DNA of 64,000 nt, taken from positions 29,830 to 93,829 of the forward strand of contig JAGAWT010000007.1 in the NCBI GenBank assembly GCA_018110985.1. The letters run 5' to 3'. The notes under the pieces are model-generated. The model did no database searches, was not told the DNA's origin, and was given only the letters and a program-made list of their open reading frames with translations. Shown in pieces: positions 33,206-43,986 of the stretch (its first letter is position 1; each line of letters opens with the position of its first letter). Position numbers and translations under genes: made by a program. Source of the stretch: Oscillospiraceae bacterium (GTDB lineage: Bacteria > Bacillota > Clostridia > Oscillospirales > Ruminococcaceae).

Positions 33206-34735
33206 ATGGATCTTCGTCCTGAGGAAATAACCGGAATAATCAAAAACAGGATAAAAAATTTTGACCGCCGTGCAGAACACGCAGAAGTGGGAAATGTGGT
33301 ATCCATAGGTGACGGCATTGCCCGCATCTACGGTCTTGACAACTGCATGGCAGGCGAGCTCCTGGAATTTGAGAACGGCGTATATGCCATGGCCATGAAC
33401 CTTGAAGAAAGGTTCGTTGCCGCTGTTATGCTGGGCTCCGATACCGAGATAAAGGAGGGCGACACCGTAAAGTCTACGGGAAGCGTTGTAAGCGTACCCG
33501 TTGGTGAAGCGGTGCTGGGCAGAGTAGTAAATGCGCTGGGTCAGCCTATCGACGGCAAGGGTGAGATATTCACCACAGAGCGCAGCCCCATAGAAAGACC
33601 CGCCTACGGTATCATAACAAGAAAGTCCGTTTCCGTTCCCCTGCAGACAGGTATCAAGGCCATAGACTCCATGGTGCCTATCGGAAGAGGGCAGAGAGAG
33701 CTCATCATCGGCGACAGGCAGACAGGAAAGACTGCCATTTGCCTTGACACCATCATAAACCAGCGTGACAAGGGCGTTCTCTGTGTCTATGTTGCCATAG
33801 GTCAGAAAAGCTCCACGGTGGCAAACGTGGTGGAGACCCTGAGAGTAAACAACGCTCTTGACTATACCGTGGTGGTCGCAGCAAGCGCATCTGAGCTTGC
33901 TCCCCTCCAGTACATAGCTCCCTACACCGGAGTTTCCATTGCGGAATACTTCCTGCGTCAGGGCAAGGATGTGCTCTGTGTTTACGACGATCTGTCCAAG
34001 CACGCCGTAGCTTACAGAACACTTTCCCTTCTTCTTAAAAGACCGCCCGGAAGAGAGGCTTACCCCGGAGATGTATTCTATCTCCATTCAAGGCTTCTTG
34101 AAAGAGCCTGCAGGCTCAGTCCGGAATACGGCGGCGGCTCCATAACCGCACTGCCGGTCATAGAGACACAGGCGGGAGACGTTTCCGCCTACATCCCCAC
34201 CAATGTCATATCCATTACTGACGGACAGGTATTCCTTGAAACAGATCTTTTCAATTCCGGCATAAGACCTGCCGTAAACCCCGGCATCTCTGTTTCGAGA
34301 GTAGGCGGTTCGGCTCAGATAAAGGCAATGAAGAAGGTGGCAGGTTCCCTGAAGCTCACCTATTCCCAGTACAGAGAGCTCCAGTCCTTCTCCCAGTTCG
34401 GTTCCGACCTTGACAAGGATACCAAGGAGCGTCTTGCTCTGGGTGAGAGAGTTGTGGAGGTGCTCAAGCAGGACAGGAACAGCCCTGCGGACGTAGCCGA
34501 TCAGGTGATGATAATCTATGCCGTCACCAACGGATATCTTGAAGATGTTGAGGTCGGCGACATAAAGGAATACGAAGCAAGGCTCAGGGAATATGCGGAT
34601 CAGAACAAGCCCGAGATCTCCGAGAAGATACATTCCGACGGCATCCTCGATGAGGAGACGGAAAACTCTCTCAAGGAACTTTTGAAGGAATTCACAAAGA
34701 AGTTTATCGGTGAAAAGGAAACGTCCGGCAGTTAA
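33206..34735 (+). CDS. atpA: F-type ATP synthase subunit alpha
   Basis: 509 residues. P-loop GDRQTGKTA, plus [14 protein letters not shown] and the alpha-specific arginine region ([20 protein letters not shown]). Non-catalytic nucleotide-binding subunit of F1. TGGAGG lies 7 nt before its ATG. Confidence 0.98.
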   Translation: MDLRPEEITGIIKNRIKNFDRRAEHAEVGNVVSIGDGIARIYGLDNCMAGELLEFENGVYAMAMNLEERFVAAVMLGSDTEIKEGDTVKSTGSVVSVPVGEAVLGRVVNALGQPIDGKGEIFTTERSPIERPAYGIITRKSVSVPLQTGIKAIDSMVPIGRGQRELIIGDRQTGKTAICLDTIINQRDKGVLCVYVAIGQKSSTVANVVETLRVNNALDYTVVVAASASELAPLQYIAPYTGVSIAEYFLRQGKDVLCVYDDLSKHAVAYRTLSLLLKRPPGREAYPGDVFYLHSRLLERACRLSPEYGGGSITALPVIETQAGDVSAYIPTNVISITDGQVFLETDLFNSGIRPAVNPGISVSRVGGSAQIKAMKKVAGSLKLTYSQYRELQSFSQFGSDLDKDTKERLALGERVVEVLKQDRNSPADVADQVMIIYAVTNGYLEDVEVGDIKEYEARLREYADQNKPEISEKIHSDGILDEETENSLKELLKEFTKKFIGEKETSGS

Positions 34736-34770
34736 AAAAGCGATGTTACCTGCACCAAAGGAGAATAACT

Positions 34771-35019
34771 ATGGCAAACGACAAGAACAAAATCGCAGCG
34801 GGCATACTTGCAATACTTTTAGGAGGTCTCGGTATACATAAGTTTTACCTTGGCTACACGAAAGCAGGCATCATAATGCTTCTCGTAAGTCTCCTCACGT
34901 TCGGTGTCGGCGCGGTCGTAATGGAGATAATCGGTATAGTTGAGGGTGTTATCTACCTTACCATGAATGACGATCAGTTTGCGGCTACATATTTATCTGC
35001 GTCAAAGGAATGGTTTTGA
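34771..35019 (+). CDS. TM2-domain membrane protein inserted in the atp operon
   Basis: 82 residues. Two membrane helices with the TM2 signature GGLGIHKFYLGYTKAGI, an intervening turn and a short C-terminus. Lies between atpA and atpG, not a known synthase subunit; expressed with a good AAAGGAGAA site. Function unknown. Confidence 0.85.
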   Translation: MANDKNKIAAGILAILLGGLGIHKFYLGYTKAGIIMLLVSLLTFGVGAVVMEIIGIVEGVIYLTMNDDQFAATYLSASKEWF

Positions 35020-35072
35020 GTCTTCCCACCTGATCATCTGATATTTATCTTTTTATCTGAAAAGGCGGTACT

Positions 35073-35933
35073 ATGGCAACCGGTAATATGAAAGGGATAA
35101 AGCGCAGGATAAAAAGCGTGGAGTCCACAATGCAGATAACTAAGGCCATGCAGCTGGTTGCATCCTCAAAGCTGAGGCGTGCAAAGGAAAGAGCTGAATG
35201 TGCCGCACCCTATTTCAACGCTCTGTACGAGACCATGAGCGACATCCAGTCGGAAAACCCGGAGTTCCTTTCTCCCTTCAAGGGGTCAAAGGAGACGGGG
35301 CGCACCCTTCTGGTGATAATCGCAGGTGACAGAGGTCTGGCGGGAGGCTTCAACTCCAATGTGTTCAAGCTTGCCGATGCCCGTATACAGGCTTTGGGCG
35401 GCGCTGAGAACGTAGAGCTTTTCGCCATAGGCAAAAAAGCCTGCGAATACTATGTAAAGCGGAAATACACCATGTTTGCGGCTTATTCCCAGATTGCCGA
35501 GAACATCAAGATACACGACACTGCGGAATTTGCCGATGAGATCGTTTTTGCCTACAAGCACGGGCGGTTCAGGGCTGTGGAGCTTTTCTACACCAACTAT
35601 GTTTCGCCCATTACCCAGACGGCGGCATCTATTTCCGTTCTCCCCATTGACATCCCCGCAGAAACGGGAGGACTTCACGAGATTCCCGTATATGAGCCCT
35701 CTGCTGCGGATGTGTTCGATCACATCGTGCCCCGTTTTGTCAGCGGTATGCTGTACGGCTCCATCATCGAATCCTTTGCATCGGAACAGGCTGCAAGGCG
35801 AAACGCCATGGAAAATGCCTCCGACAACGCAGAGGAAATGATAGACAGGCTGTCCCTCAGCTTCAACCGTGCTCGACAGGCTGCCATCACCCAGGAGATA
35901 ACAGAGATCGTAGGCGGAGCTCAATCTGTATAG
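35073..35933 (+). CDS. atpG: F-type ATP synthase subunit gamma
   Basis: 286 residues. N-terminal helix KRRIKSVESTMQITKAMQLVASSKLRRA and C-terminal ASDNAEEMIDRLSLSFNRARQAAITQEITEIVGGA, both diagnostic. Rotary shaft. The 120-bp gap before atpD contains short GCACGC repeats and a small hairpin (GCACGC/GCGTGC about 35950-35964). Confidence 0.97.
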   Translation: MATGNMKGIKRRIKSVESTMQITKAMQLVASSKLRRAKERAECAAPYFNALYETMSDIQSENPEFLSPFKGSKETGRTLLVIIAGDRGLAGGFNSNVFKLADARIQALGGAENVELFAIGKKACEYYVKRKYTMFAAYSQIAENIKIHDTAEFADEIVFAYKHGRFRAVELFYTNYVSPITQTAASISVLPIDIPAETGGLHEIPVYEPSAADVFDHIVPRFVSGMLYGSIIESFASEQAARRNAMENASDNAEEMIDRLSLSFNRARQAAITQEITEIVGGAQSV

Positions 35934-36050
35934 GGCACACAGGCACGCAGGCACGCAGGGCGTGCACCCACTAATGAACTAAGTCAGGGTTGCACGGGAT
36001 GTTTTGTTTCGCAGTTTTGCATATCTTACTTTGATCTACAAAGGATTTAA

Positions 36051-37445
<1,395 letters not shown>

Positions 37446-37447
37446 AT

Positions 37448-37858
37448 ATGGCTAAATTTCATTTGACTGTCATAACCCCGGAAAAGACATTTTTTGACGG
37501 GGAAACAGAGGAAGTCATACTCCGCACCACAGAGGGCGACATAGGCATACTTGCAAACCATATCAGCCTTGTGGCGGCTCTGCCCTCCGGACCCATGAAG
37601 GTTAAGAACGAAGACGGCAGCTTTCATGTTGCTGCGGTCTCCGTCGGCCTTGTGAAGGTGGGGAAAAACACGGTGAATGTCTTTGCGGATGCGGTGGAAT
37701 GGGCTGAGGACATTGATATCGAATGGGCACGCCGTTCGGAGGAAGCGGCAAGAAGGCGCATAGAGGCAAAGCAGAGCGAGCGTGACCTTGACTTTGCGGA
37801 GCTGAAGCTGAAGCGTGCCCTGAACAGGATAAGCGTTCACGAACAGGCACAAAGATAA
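37448..37858 (+). CDS. atpC: F-type ATP synthase subunit epsilon
   Basis: 136 residues. N-terminal beta-sandwich (FHLTVITPEKTFFDGETEEVI, TEGDIGILANH) and C-terminal helix pair (ARRSEEAARRRIEAKQSERD). Last gene of the operon; a terminator follows at once. Confidence 0.95.
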   Translation: MAKFHLTVITPEKTFFDGETEEVILRTTEGDIGILANHISLVAALPSGPMKVKNEDGSFHVAAVSVGLVKVGKNTVNVFADAVEWAEDIDIEWARRSEEAARRRIEAKQSERDLDFAELKLKRALNRISVHEQAQR

Positions 37859-37859
37859 T

Positions 37860-37888
37860 AAAAAGACCGGCATCCACCGGTCTTTTTT
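37860..37888 (+). terminator. Terminator of the atp operon
   Basis: Perfect stem AAAAAGACCGG / CCGGTCTTTTT, loop CATCCA, followed by T. Confidence 0.9.
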
Positions 37889-37905
37889 CATAAGGAGGAG
37901 AAGCT

Positions 37906-38973
37906 ATGCCGCTCGCGATAAAAGAAAAAGAGGACTGCTGGGAATTCCTGCGCAGGACAGATCTGCCGATTTTCATCTATGGCATGGGAGACGGTGCCGA
38001 CAAGATACTTAAAGTTTTCGAGGAATACTCCATAGCTGCGGCAGGGTTCTTTGCCAGTGATGAATTTGTCAGAGGCCACTCTTTCAGAGGGCACCTTGTC
38101 CACAGGCTGCGTGACATTGAGGAAACGGTAAAGGAATTCATAGTTGTCCTTGCCTTTGGTGCGGGCTACGACAGCCTTTACAGCAGGATAGAGGATATAG
38201 CGGCACGGCACACTCTCATAGCCCCGGATGTACCTGTTGTGGGGGGAGGGCTGTTCACTTTGGGCTATGCCCTTGAAAACCGTGCCGGGCTTGAAAGAGT
38301 ATATGAGCTTCTGGCTGATGATATGTCGAAAAAGACATTTGAAAACATCATCAATTTCAAGATCAGCGGAAAAATACATTATCTTACGGAGTGTACCGCA
38401 GATGAGGATGAGATAATGTCCCTTCTGCAGCTTTCGGATGATGAGTATTATGTGGATCTGGGCGCATACAACGGGGACACAGTGGCAGACTTTATCAGGG
38501 GGACAGGGGGAAAATACTCACATATATACGCTGCGGAGCCGGATAAACGCAATTTTTGCAAGCTGGAGAGGAATATCACAGCCGAGAATGTGACCCTTAT
38601 AAATGCGGCTGCATGGGATAAGGACGGTACGTTGGAGTTTTCCGGCAAAGGGGGCAGAAATCCCTCTGCTGCGGACTTTTCCACCGACAGACTGAAAGCC
38701 GCATCAAAGGAGATACCCGCTCTCAGGTGCGACAGCATGACAGACCGTGCCACCTACATCAAAATGGATGTGGAGGGTGCGGAAAGAGAGGCTGTGGAGG
38801 GGGCAAAGAAATTCATAGAGCAGGGCTGCAAGCTGAATATATCCCTGTATCACCGCACAGAGGACATTTTTGAACTCCCACTTCTCATCCATGACCTGTG
38901 CCCGCAGCTAAAGCTGTACATCCGCCACAAAAAGTACATTCCCGCCTGGGAAACTCTGCTTATCGGCATCTGA
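37906..38973 (+). CDS. FkbM-family methyltransferase
   Basis: 355 residues. An N-terminal part (about 1-160) resembles the sugar/nucleotide-dependent domain often seen before FkbM domains (IFIYGMGDGADKIL). The C-terminal FkbM AdoMet-dependent domain has YYVDLGAYNGDTVADF (motif I), AEPDKRNFCKLERN, and IKMDVEGAEREAVEGA. Such enzymes O-methylate glycans or lipids; target unknown. Its stop codon TGA borrows its last base from a 105-bp repeat. Confidence 0.85.
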   Translation: MPLAIKEKEDCWEFLRRTDLPIFIYGMGDGADKILKVFEEYSIAAAGFFASDEFVRGHSFRGHLVHRLRDIEETVKEFIVVLAFGAGYDSLYSRIEDIAARHTLIAPDVPVVGGGLFTLGYALENRAGLERVYELLADDMSKKTFENIINFKISGKIHYLTECTADEDEIMSLLQLSDDEYYVDLGAYNGDTVADFIRGTGGKYSHIYAAEPDKRNFCKLERNITAENVTLINAAAWDKDGTLEFSGKGGRNPSAADFSTDRLKAASKEIPALRCDSMTDRATYIKMDVEGAEREAVEGAKKFIEQGCKLNISLYHRTEDIFELPLLIHDLCPQLKLYIRHKKYIPAWETLLIGI

Positions 38974-39077
38974 TACTGATTCTTCCTCGATGTATAGACG
39001 ATCTCCAAGCCTCAAATCCCTTATATTCAAGCATTTGCGGCTTGTTTCTTGTCTATACATCGGTCAGAAATCAGTAT
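38973..39077 (+). repeat. Intact 105-bp hairpin repeat (reference copy)
   Basis: Ends atactgattcttcctcgat ... gtctatacatcggtcagaaa, then tcagtat. The outer 26-bp arms are inverted repeats with a few mismatches; inner arms CAAGCC..AAAT / ATTT..GGCTTG also pair. Begins on the last base of the FkbM stop codon and ends inside a replication-protein remnant. Confidence 0.88.
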
Positions 39078-39364
39078 GACAACATCCGTGATTCTATTGA
39101 CAGTGTTGGCACGATGTACATGGCTTGTATGGAAAGATCGTAGTTTACAGGTGTGACCCTGATCGCAGACGGAGTCCGCTTGTTGCTATACTGCACAAAG
39201 TAAAGATTGTACAGCTTTCCTGTATTGACATTCAGTTTCAGCGGCAGGACATTCGGCTTGATGTCAAGCTCCAGCTTTTCAATAAGCTCAGTCGCCGTAC
39301 CCTCCCAAGTCGGATTATCCGCATTGATGAAATTGCCGATTGCTTCATGTGCGGGTTCGATGTA
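39071..39364 (-). pseudogene. Remnant of a mobile-element replication protein (C-terminal part)
   Basis: Read on the minus strand, an open stretch of about 97 codons runs into the repeat at 38973-39077, where a stop occurs. It contains PTWEGTATELIEKL, LDIKPNVLPLKLNVN and YFVQYSNKRTPSAIRV. This resembles the C-terminal winged-helix tail of replication primase/helicase-type proteins from plasmids, phages and integrative elements. No start codon context or N-terminal domains remain. The match is from memory of the motif, so moderate confidence. Confidence 0.6.
39147..39172 (+). repeat. 26-bp direct repeat, left copy
   Basis: ACAGGTGTGACCCTGATCGC followed by AGACGG. It matches 40106-40132 with a single extra C, about 960 bp apart, and lies within the replication-protein remnant. 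Confidence 0.85.
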
Positions 39365-39414
39365 TCAGAAATGTATGCTTTTATAAAGATTTGCTAATAT
39401 CGCCCCTTGGTCTA

Positions 39415-39443
39415 TTGACTGTTTTTTATTATCGTGATATAAT
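39415..39443 (+). promoter_or_regulatory. Promoter of the NYN-domain gene
   Basis: TTGACT (39415-39420), 17 bp ending TGA, consensus TATAAT (39438-39443); 17 bp before the ATG. Confidence 0.78.
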
Positions 39444-39460
39444 AATTAAGGGTGAGCTTT

Positions 39461-40078
39461 ATGCGTTTTTACATAGATTTTGAAAATGTCGGGAGTACTG
39501 GTCTTGTTGGAATCGAATCATTGACAGAAAATGACTGTGTAAGAATTTATTATAGCAACAATCCGAACGTTGATATGTATACTGTGGAGAATATCATACA
39601 TTCGTCAGCAAAAATTCAATTTGTGAAACTGCCTGATTCCCTCAAAATGATGAACCTGTCAAATGCTCTTGACATAGTTTTACTTACTGATATTTCAAGA
39701 ATTGCTGGTACATTAGGCTCAAATTATGCAGTTGTAATATCAAATGATAAGGGGTATGATTCGGTGATATCTGAATTAAACCAGACAAACCAAACGCATA
39801 ACATATTGCGTTCAGACAGCATAAAAGCTTTTTCTGCACTTAACCCTGCAAATAACGGTTCGGCATCAACTGTTGTCGATTATAACGCATTAGACAAGTT
39901 GTTTATGCAGACTTTATCGAAGTACATTCAAGATAAGGAAAAGATTATTAAAATCGTAAGCTCTTCTAAAACGAGATGTGAGATCAACAATCGTGTAAAT
40001 CAAACTTTTGATAGTAATCAATCAAAAGTTATCATGGGCGCTTTAAAACCAATTATCAAAGCGCTGCCAGGACAATAA
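39461..40078 (+). CDS. NYN/PIN-like domain protein (putative ribonuclease)
   Basis: 205 residues from MRFYIDFENVG, preferred over a GTG three codons upstream. NYN domain: FYIDFENVG with the first acidic residues, YYSNNPNVDMYTVENII, LDIVLLTDISRIAG, and VVISNDKGYDSVISEL, whose Asp residues would bind the catalytic metal. The C-terminal part (about 140-205) is helical and unassigned, possibly an RNA-binding or helix-turn-helix module. AT-rich, with its own promoter, bracketed by 26-bp direct repeats. Family known for RNA cleavage; any role in defence is only a guess. Confidence 0.8.
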   Translation: MRFYIDFENVGSTGLVGIESLTENDCVRIYYSNNPNVDMYTVENIIHSSAKIQFVKLPDSLKMMNLSNALDIVLLTDISRIAGTLGSNYAVVISNDKGYDSVISELNQTNQTHNILRSDSIKAFSALNPANNGSASTVVDYNALDKLFMQTLSKYIQDKEKIIKIVSSSKTRCEINNRVNQTFDSNQSKVIMGALKPIIKALPGQ

Positions 40079-40105
40079 TTAAGTGACTGCTCTGCACCTG
40101 CGCCA

Positions 40106-40132
40106 ACAGGTGTGACCCCTGATCGCAGACGG
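40106..40132 (+). repeat. 26-27-bp direct repeat, right copy
   Basis: ACAGGTGTGACCCCTGATCG followed by CAGACGG; one base longer than the left copy at 39147-39172. The pair brackets the NYN-domain gene and its promoter. Confidence 0.85.
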
Positions 40133-40298
40133 TAAATATTAAGTCATGACAAGATATTTCATCTCCTTAACCCGAAATGATCTGCTATGATATCGCACAC
40201 TTCTGCTCTTGTGTCTTTCCCGTCATCTTTTCGCACGACTGTGAAAAAGCCGCTGTTTGCAAACTCATCATAGCGCTTTTGACATAAGGAGAAAGACA

Positions 40299-40751
40299 AT
40301 GAGAAAAATATACGCATGGGAACCCTGGTTCTTCATTTTCTTCGGGATATTCCATCTTCACAGGATATGGGCATTATTTTCACGGGAAGCCTATGCTTCA
40401 TTTTGGATGGGGATACTGCAAAACAAAGGGGTATCGTACTTCCTGATAATGGGTGTGCTGGCATCGTTATGTGTTTTAGGTATCACGGTCTTTATAAAGA
40501 ACAGGAAACACAATTTTTGGTGGCGATGGGTATACCTTTTCGGCGGAGGCTATCTTATATTCGACTTATTTGCGATCGCAGCCGGAATAAAGTTTTGGAG
40601 CGATCTGCTTGCATTGATGTTTGACACAGCTTCACCATATTGGAATGTGATATGGATGACCTTTATCCTGATCGGTGCATTATCCTTTGCTTTGGGTGTG
40701 TCCTTACTGTACAAGAAAAGGAATATGAACAAAACGGATAACCTTCACTAA
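40299..40751 (+). CDS. Four-helix membrane protein, unknown function
   Basis: 150 residues from the ATG with AAGGAG upstream. Four predicted membrane helices (about 8-25, 45-66, 78-98, 112-135), a Trp-rich loop (NFWWRWVYLFGGGYLIF), and a short basic C-terminus. I recognise no family. AT-rich relative to guaA; the two converge on a shared terminator. Confidence 0.75.
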   Translation: MRKIYAWEPWFFIFFGIFHLHRIWALFSREAYASFWMGILQNKGVSYFLIMGVLASLCVLGITVFIKNRKHNFWWRWVYLFGGGYLIFDLFAIAAGIKFWSDLLALMFDTASPYWNVIWMTFILIGALSFALGVSLLYKKRNMNKTDNLH

Positions 40752-40767
40752 GAGGGTTATCCGTTTT
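40731..40767. terminator. Bidirectional terminator
   Basis: Perfect 13-bp stem AAAACGGATAACC / GGTTATCCGTTTT. It overlaps the 3' end of the membrane-protein gene and serves the converging guaA. Confidence 0.85.
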
Positions 40768-40777
40768 GTGTGCTGAT

Positions 40778-42319
40778 CTATTCCCACTCAATAGTTGCGG
40801 GGGGCTTGGTAGTTACATCGTAAACAATGCGGTTTATGGAGCGCACTTCGTTTACTATTCGGGAAGATACCTTTGCCAGCAGATCGTAGGGCAGGGGAGC
40901 GATGTCTGCGGTCATGAAATCAGTGGTAGTGACCGCACGCAGGGCAAGAGTATAATCATAGGTGCGGCCGTCACCCATAACGCCTACGGAGCGCATATTG
41001 GTAAGCACCGCAAAATACTGGTTGATGCTCTTGTCAAGGCCTGCTTTTGCTATCTCGTCCCTGAAAATGAAGTCCGCATCACGGAGTATATCCAGCTTTT
41101 CTTCGGTTATGTCACCTATGACTCTTATGGCAAGGCCGGGTCCGGGGAAGGGCTGACGGTCTACAAGCACATTGTCAAGACCCAGTTCACGCCCCAGCGC
41201 TCTTACCTCATCCTTGAAAAGCATTCTTAGGGGTTCTATTATCTCCTTGAAATCCACATAGTCGGGGAGACCGCCCACATTGTGGTGAGACTTTATGACA
41301 GCCGCATCTCCCAGACCGCTTTCTATGACATCCGGATAGATGGTACCCTGTACAAGGAAATCGACTGCACCTATCTTCTTTGCCTCATCCTCAAACACAC
41401 GGATGAATTCCTCGCCTATTATCTTTCTTTTCTGCTCCGGTTCCGTAACTCCCGCCAGCTTGCTCAGAAAGCGTTCACCTGCGTTCACTCTCACGAAGTT
41501 CAGACCCCAGCCCGCAAATGCCTGCTCTACCTCGTCGCCTTCGTTTTTCCTCATCAGACCGTGATCCACGAAGATACAGGTGAGCTGAGGGCCTATCGCC
41601 TTTGCCAGAAGTGCAGCGGCAACGGAACTGTCAACGCCTCCGGAAAGAGCCAGCAGAGCCTTTTTGTCTCCAACCTTCCTGCGGATATCCTCAATTGCGG
41701 TGCGGGCATAGTTTTCCATGGTCCAGTCACCGCTGCATCCGCATATCCTGCGCACAAAGCTGTAGAGTATATCTATACCGTGCTCGGTGTGGTTCACCTC
41801 CGGGTGGAACTGCACCGCATACAGCTTCTTTTCGGTATTCTCCATGGCAGCCACGGGACAGCTCTCCGTGTGAGCCGTTACAACGAAATCCTCGGGGAGA
41901 ACGCTTATATAGTCGGTATGGCTCATCCATGAAACGGATGAGCTTTCAAGACCCTTTGCCCCTGAGAAAAGCTCACTGTTCTTCTCGTAGTGTGTAAGAG
42001 TCCTGCCGTATTCACGGCTCTCTGCCTTTTCTACCTTTCCTCCAAGCATATACGCCATCAGCTGCGCACCATAGCATATACCCAGCACCGGCACGCCCAT
42101 GGAAAGGATCTGTGTGTCGTAGGAGGGAGAGGAAGGATCGTAAACGCTGTTGGGACCCCCGGTAAAAATGATGCCCGCAGGGTTCAGGCTCCTTATCTTC
42201 TCTATATCCGTTTTGTATGAATAGACCTCGCAGTACACTCCGCATTCTCTTACACGCCTTGCGATAAGCTGATTGTACTGTCCGCCGAAGTCAAGAACTA
42301 TGATCAATTGATGTGCCAT
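40778..42319 (-). CDS. guaA: GMP synthase (glutamine-hydrolysing)
   Basis: 513 residues. Class I amidotransferase domain (nucleophile Cys in [22 protein letters not shown]) then ATP-pyrophosphatase domain ([14 protein letters not shown]) and C-terminal dimerisation domain ending KPPATIEWE. Converts XMP to GMP. Complete. Confidence 0.98.
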   Translation of the reverse strand: MAHQLIIVLDFGGQYNQLIARRVRECGVYCEVYSYKTDIEKIRSLNPAGIIFTGGPNSVYDPSSPSYDTQILSMGVPVLGICYGAQLMAYMLGGKVEKAESREYGRTLTHYEKNSELFSGAKGLESSSVSWMSHTDYISVLPEDFVVTAHTESCPVAAMENTEKKLYAVQFHPEVNHTEHGIDILYSFVRRICGCSGDWTMENYARTAIEDIRRKVGDKKALLALSGGVDSSVAAALLAKAIGPQLTCIFVDHGLMRKNEGDEVEQAFAGWGLNFVRVNAGERFLSKLAGVTEPEQKRKIIGEEFIRVFEDEAKKIGAVDFLVQGTIYPDVIESGLGDAAVIKSHHNVGGLPDYVDFKEIIEPLRMLFKDEVRALGRELGLDNVLVDRQPFPGPGLAIRVIGDITEEKLDILRDADFIFRDEIAKAGLDKSINQYFAVLTNMRSVGVMGDGRTYDYTLALRAVTTTDFMTADIAPLPYDLLAKVSSRIVNEVRSINRIVYDVTTKPPATIEWE

Positions 42320-42382
42320 ACTCCCGGTTTCCTTTCTGTGTGTGTTTCCATATATTGAAAACTGCTCTTGAAAGCATATATC

Positions 42383-43327
42383 TTACCTGTTCCCAAGCCT
42401 TCTGTTTGCTACCTTTGTCTGTCTGAGAAGGTCTCTGAGAGCCTGATTTCTTACCCTGTCACGGTGTTCCGGCTTTATGAGATAGTACATAAAGCTTTCC
42501 AGTATATCCACCGCATTCATCATCCTGCCCTCTATCTTGAAGTTGGAATAGCCCATGGGAACATACTTTTCGTAAAGGTCTTTTACTGAGATATGTGTGC
42601 TGTAATGAACAGTGTCCCAGAACATAAGGTTCATGTTCTCGCAGGGGAATTCCTTGCCCAGCATATTCTTCATGGGGTTGCTGCCGGGTGAGAAGGTATC
42701 ATAGCTGTTTGCTATCTGAAGCCTGCCAAGGAATTTGTAGTGATCCCTTCTGCGCTTGCAGGCAGGGGAGCAGTAGGGGTTCACAAGGAGCTCTATCTTG
42801 TCCTTGCGGGGCATCTCCTCCAGCTCCTCAAAGCGGTTGTTCCAGTTGTAATCCAGCACCACCAGCTTATAATCCTTTTCAAGTTCGTTCAAAAGCTGCT
42901 GCTTGTTCTCTATCTGCTTTACTGTGGAGGAAATGAGCGGGTATCTGGGGTACTTCTCTCTTATGTACTCCTCCAGAAAGTCCACATTGACTATGATCTC
43001 ATTGAGACCGTTTTCCGCCGCCTTGGTGATGAAATTGCAGAACTTGTCCGAAAGATGTTCCTTTGTGATACAGGGATTAGTGAAGGTGTAGCGGATAGGC
43101 ACTCCTCTTTTGTTGTATTCCTTTATGAGATAGGGCACAAAAGGCGGCTCCACCGTGCCAACTGCCGTTCTGCCGCCGTTCCAGAGGGCGGGAGGGAAGC
43201 AGCCGTAGGAGGATGCTATGCGCACATCATCGTAAAAAAGCTCCTTGTGCTTTGCAAGCAGGTCGATGATGTACAGGTTCATACGGAAATTGCCGCAAAA
43301 ATCCGGCAGATGGAAATCTATGCTCAT
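42383..43327 (-). CDS. U32-peptidase-like protein, uncertain function
   Basis: 314 residues. TIM-barrel-like pattern with NGLNEIIVNVDFLEEYI, a Cys pair NPYCSPACKRRRDHY, and YSNFKIEGRMM, resembling the FKIEGR motif of U32 (collagenase-like/tRNA-hydroxylation) proteins. The full U32 catalytic signature is not evident. Its ATG overlaps the rqcP stop (ATGA), so they are co-translated. Possibly an RNA-modification or quality-control factor. Confidence 0.6.
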   Translation of the reverse strand: MSIDFHLPDFCGNFRMNLYIIDLLAKHKELFYDDVRIASSYGCFPPALWNGGRTAVGTVEPPFVPYLIKEYNKRGVPIRYTFTNPCITKEHLSDKFCNFITKAAENGLNEIIVNVDFLEEYIREKYPRYPLISSTVKQIENKQQLLNELEKDYKLVVLDYNWNNRFEELEEMPRKDKIELLVNPYCSPACKRRRDHYKFLGRLQIANSYDTFSPGSNPMKNMLGKEFPCENMNLMFWDTVHYSTHISVKDLYEKYVPMGYSNFKIEGRMMNAVDILESFMYYLIKPEHRDRVRNQALRDLLRQTKVANRRLGNR

Positions 43328-43566
43328 TCTATCACCCTATACAGATCGGAGGCGTTTTCTTTAGTGGCGTATTCATTCACACTTATTACCTCTGCCTTTA
43401 CCGTTCTTGCGCCCAGCGCTATCTCTATAATGTCACCGGCCTTCACATCAAGAGATGCCCTTGCGGGTCTGCCGTTTACGGAAACTCTGCCCGCATCGCA
43501 GGCCTCATTTGCCACAGTTCTTCTTTTTATGAGCCGTGACACCTTTAAGTATTTATCCAATCTCAT
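43324..43566 (-). CDS. rqcP: S4-domain RNA-binding protein RqcP-like
   Basis: 80 residues from MRLDKYLKVSR with GGAG upstream. One S4 domain (RLDKYLKVSRLIKRRTVANEACDAGRVSVNG). RqcP helps RqcH add alanine tails on stalled 50S peptides. Hsp15-like proteins share the domain, but length and Firmicute setting favour RqcP. Confidence 0.85.
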   Translation of the reverse strand: MRLDKYLKVSRLIKRRTVANEACDAGRVSVNGRPARASLDVKAGDIIEIALGARTVKAEVISVNEYATKENASDLYRVIE

Positions 43567-43601
43567 ATGGATCTCCTTCAAAACTTCCCGCAAGTCTGTC
43601 T

Positions 43602-43636
43602 AAAAAAAGAGCGCACGCCGCCGAAAAGCGGCATGC
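43602..43636 (-). terminator. Terminator of hup
   Basis: On the minus strand: stem GCATGCCGC / GCGGCGTGC, then gctcttttttta. Confidence 0.8.
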
Positions 43637-43680
43637 GACGATCGTCCCCCGAAAGGGAACGGATAAGCACATTGTGCGAT

Positions 43681-43956
43681 TTATGCCTCTACAGCGTCCT
43701 TAAGAGCCTTACCGGGCTTGAAAGCGGGAACCTTTCTTGCAGGGATAGTGATCTTAGCCTTGGTCTGAGGGTTAACGCCGTTCTTTGCAGCGTGCTCTCT
43801 TACTTCAAATGTGCCGAAACCAACGAGCTGTACCTTGTCACCGGACTTGAGTGCATCGGTGATGGAAGCGATAGCAGCGTTAACTGCAGCCTCGGAATCC
43901 TTCTTGGAAACGCCGCTCTTTTCTGCAACTGCTGTGATAAGCTCAGATTTGTTCAT
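43681..43956 (-). CDS. hup: HU-family nucleoid protein
   Basis: 91 residues. [38 protein letters not shown] and [28 protein letters not shown] are the HU signature. Dimeric DNA-bending protein. AGGAGG-like site upstream. Monocistronic with its own terminator. Confidence 0.98.
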   Translation of the reverse strand: MNKSELITAVAEKSGVSKKDSEAAVNAAIASITDALKSGDKVQLVGFGTFEVREHAAKNGVNPQTKAKITIPARKVPAFKPGKALKDAVEA

Positions 43957-43986
43957 AAAATAACCTCCAGTAAACTTAAAGTGTCC

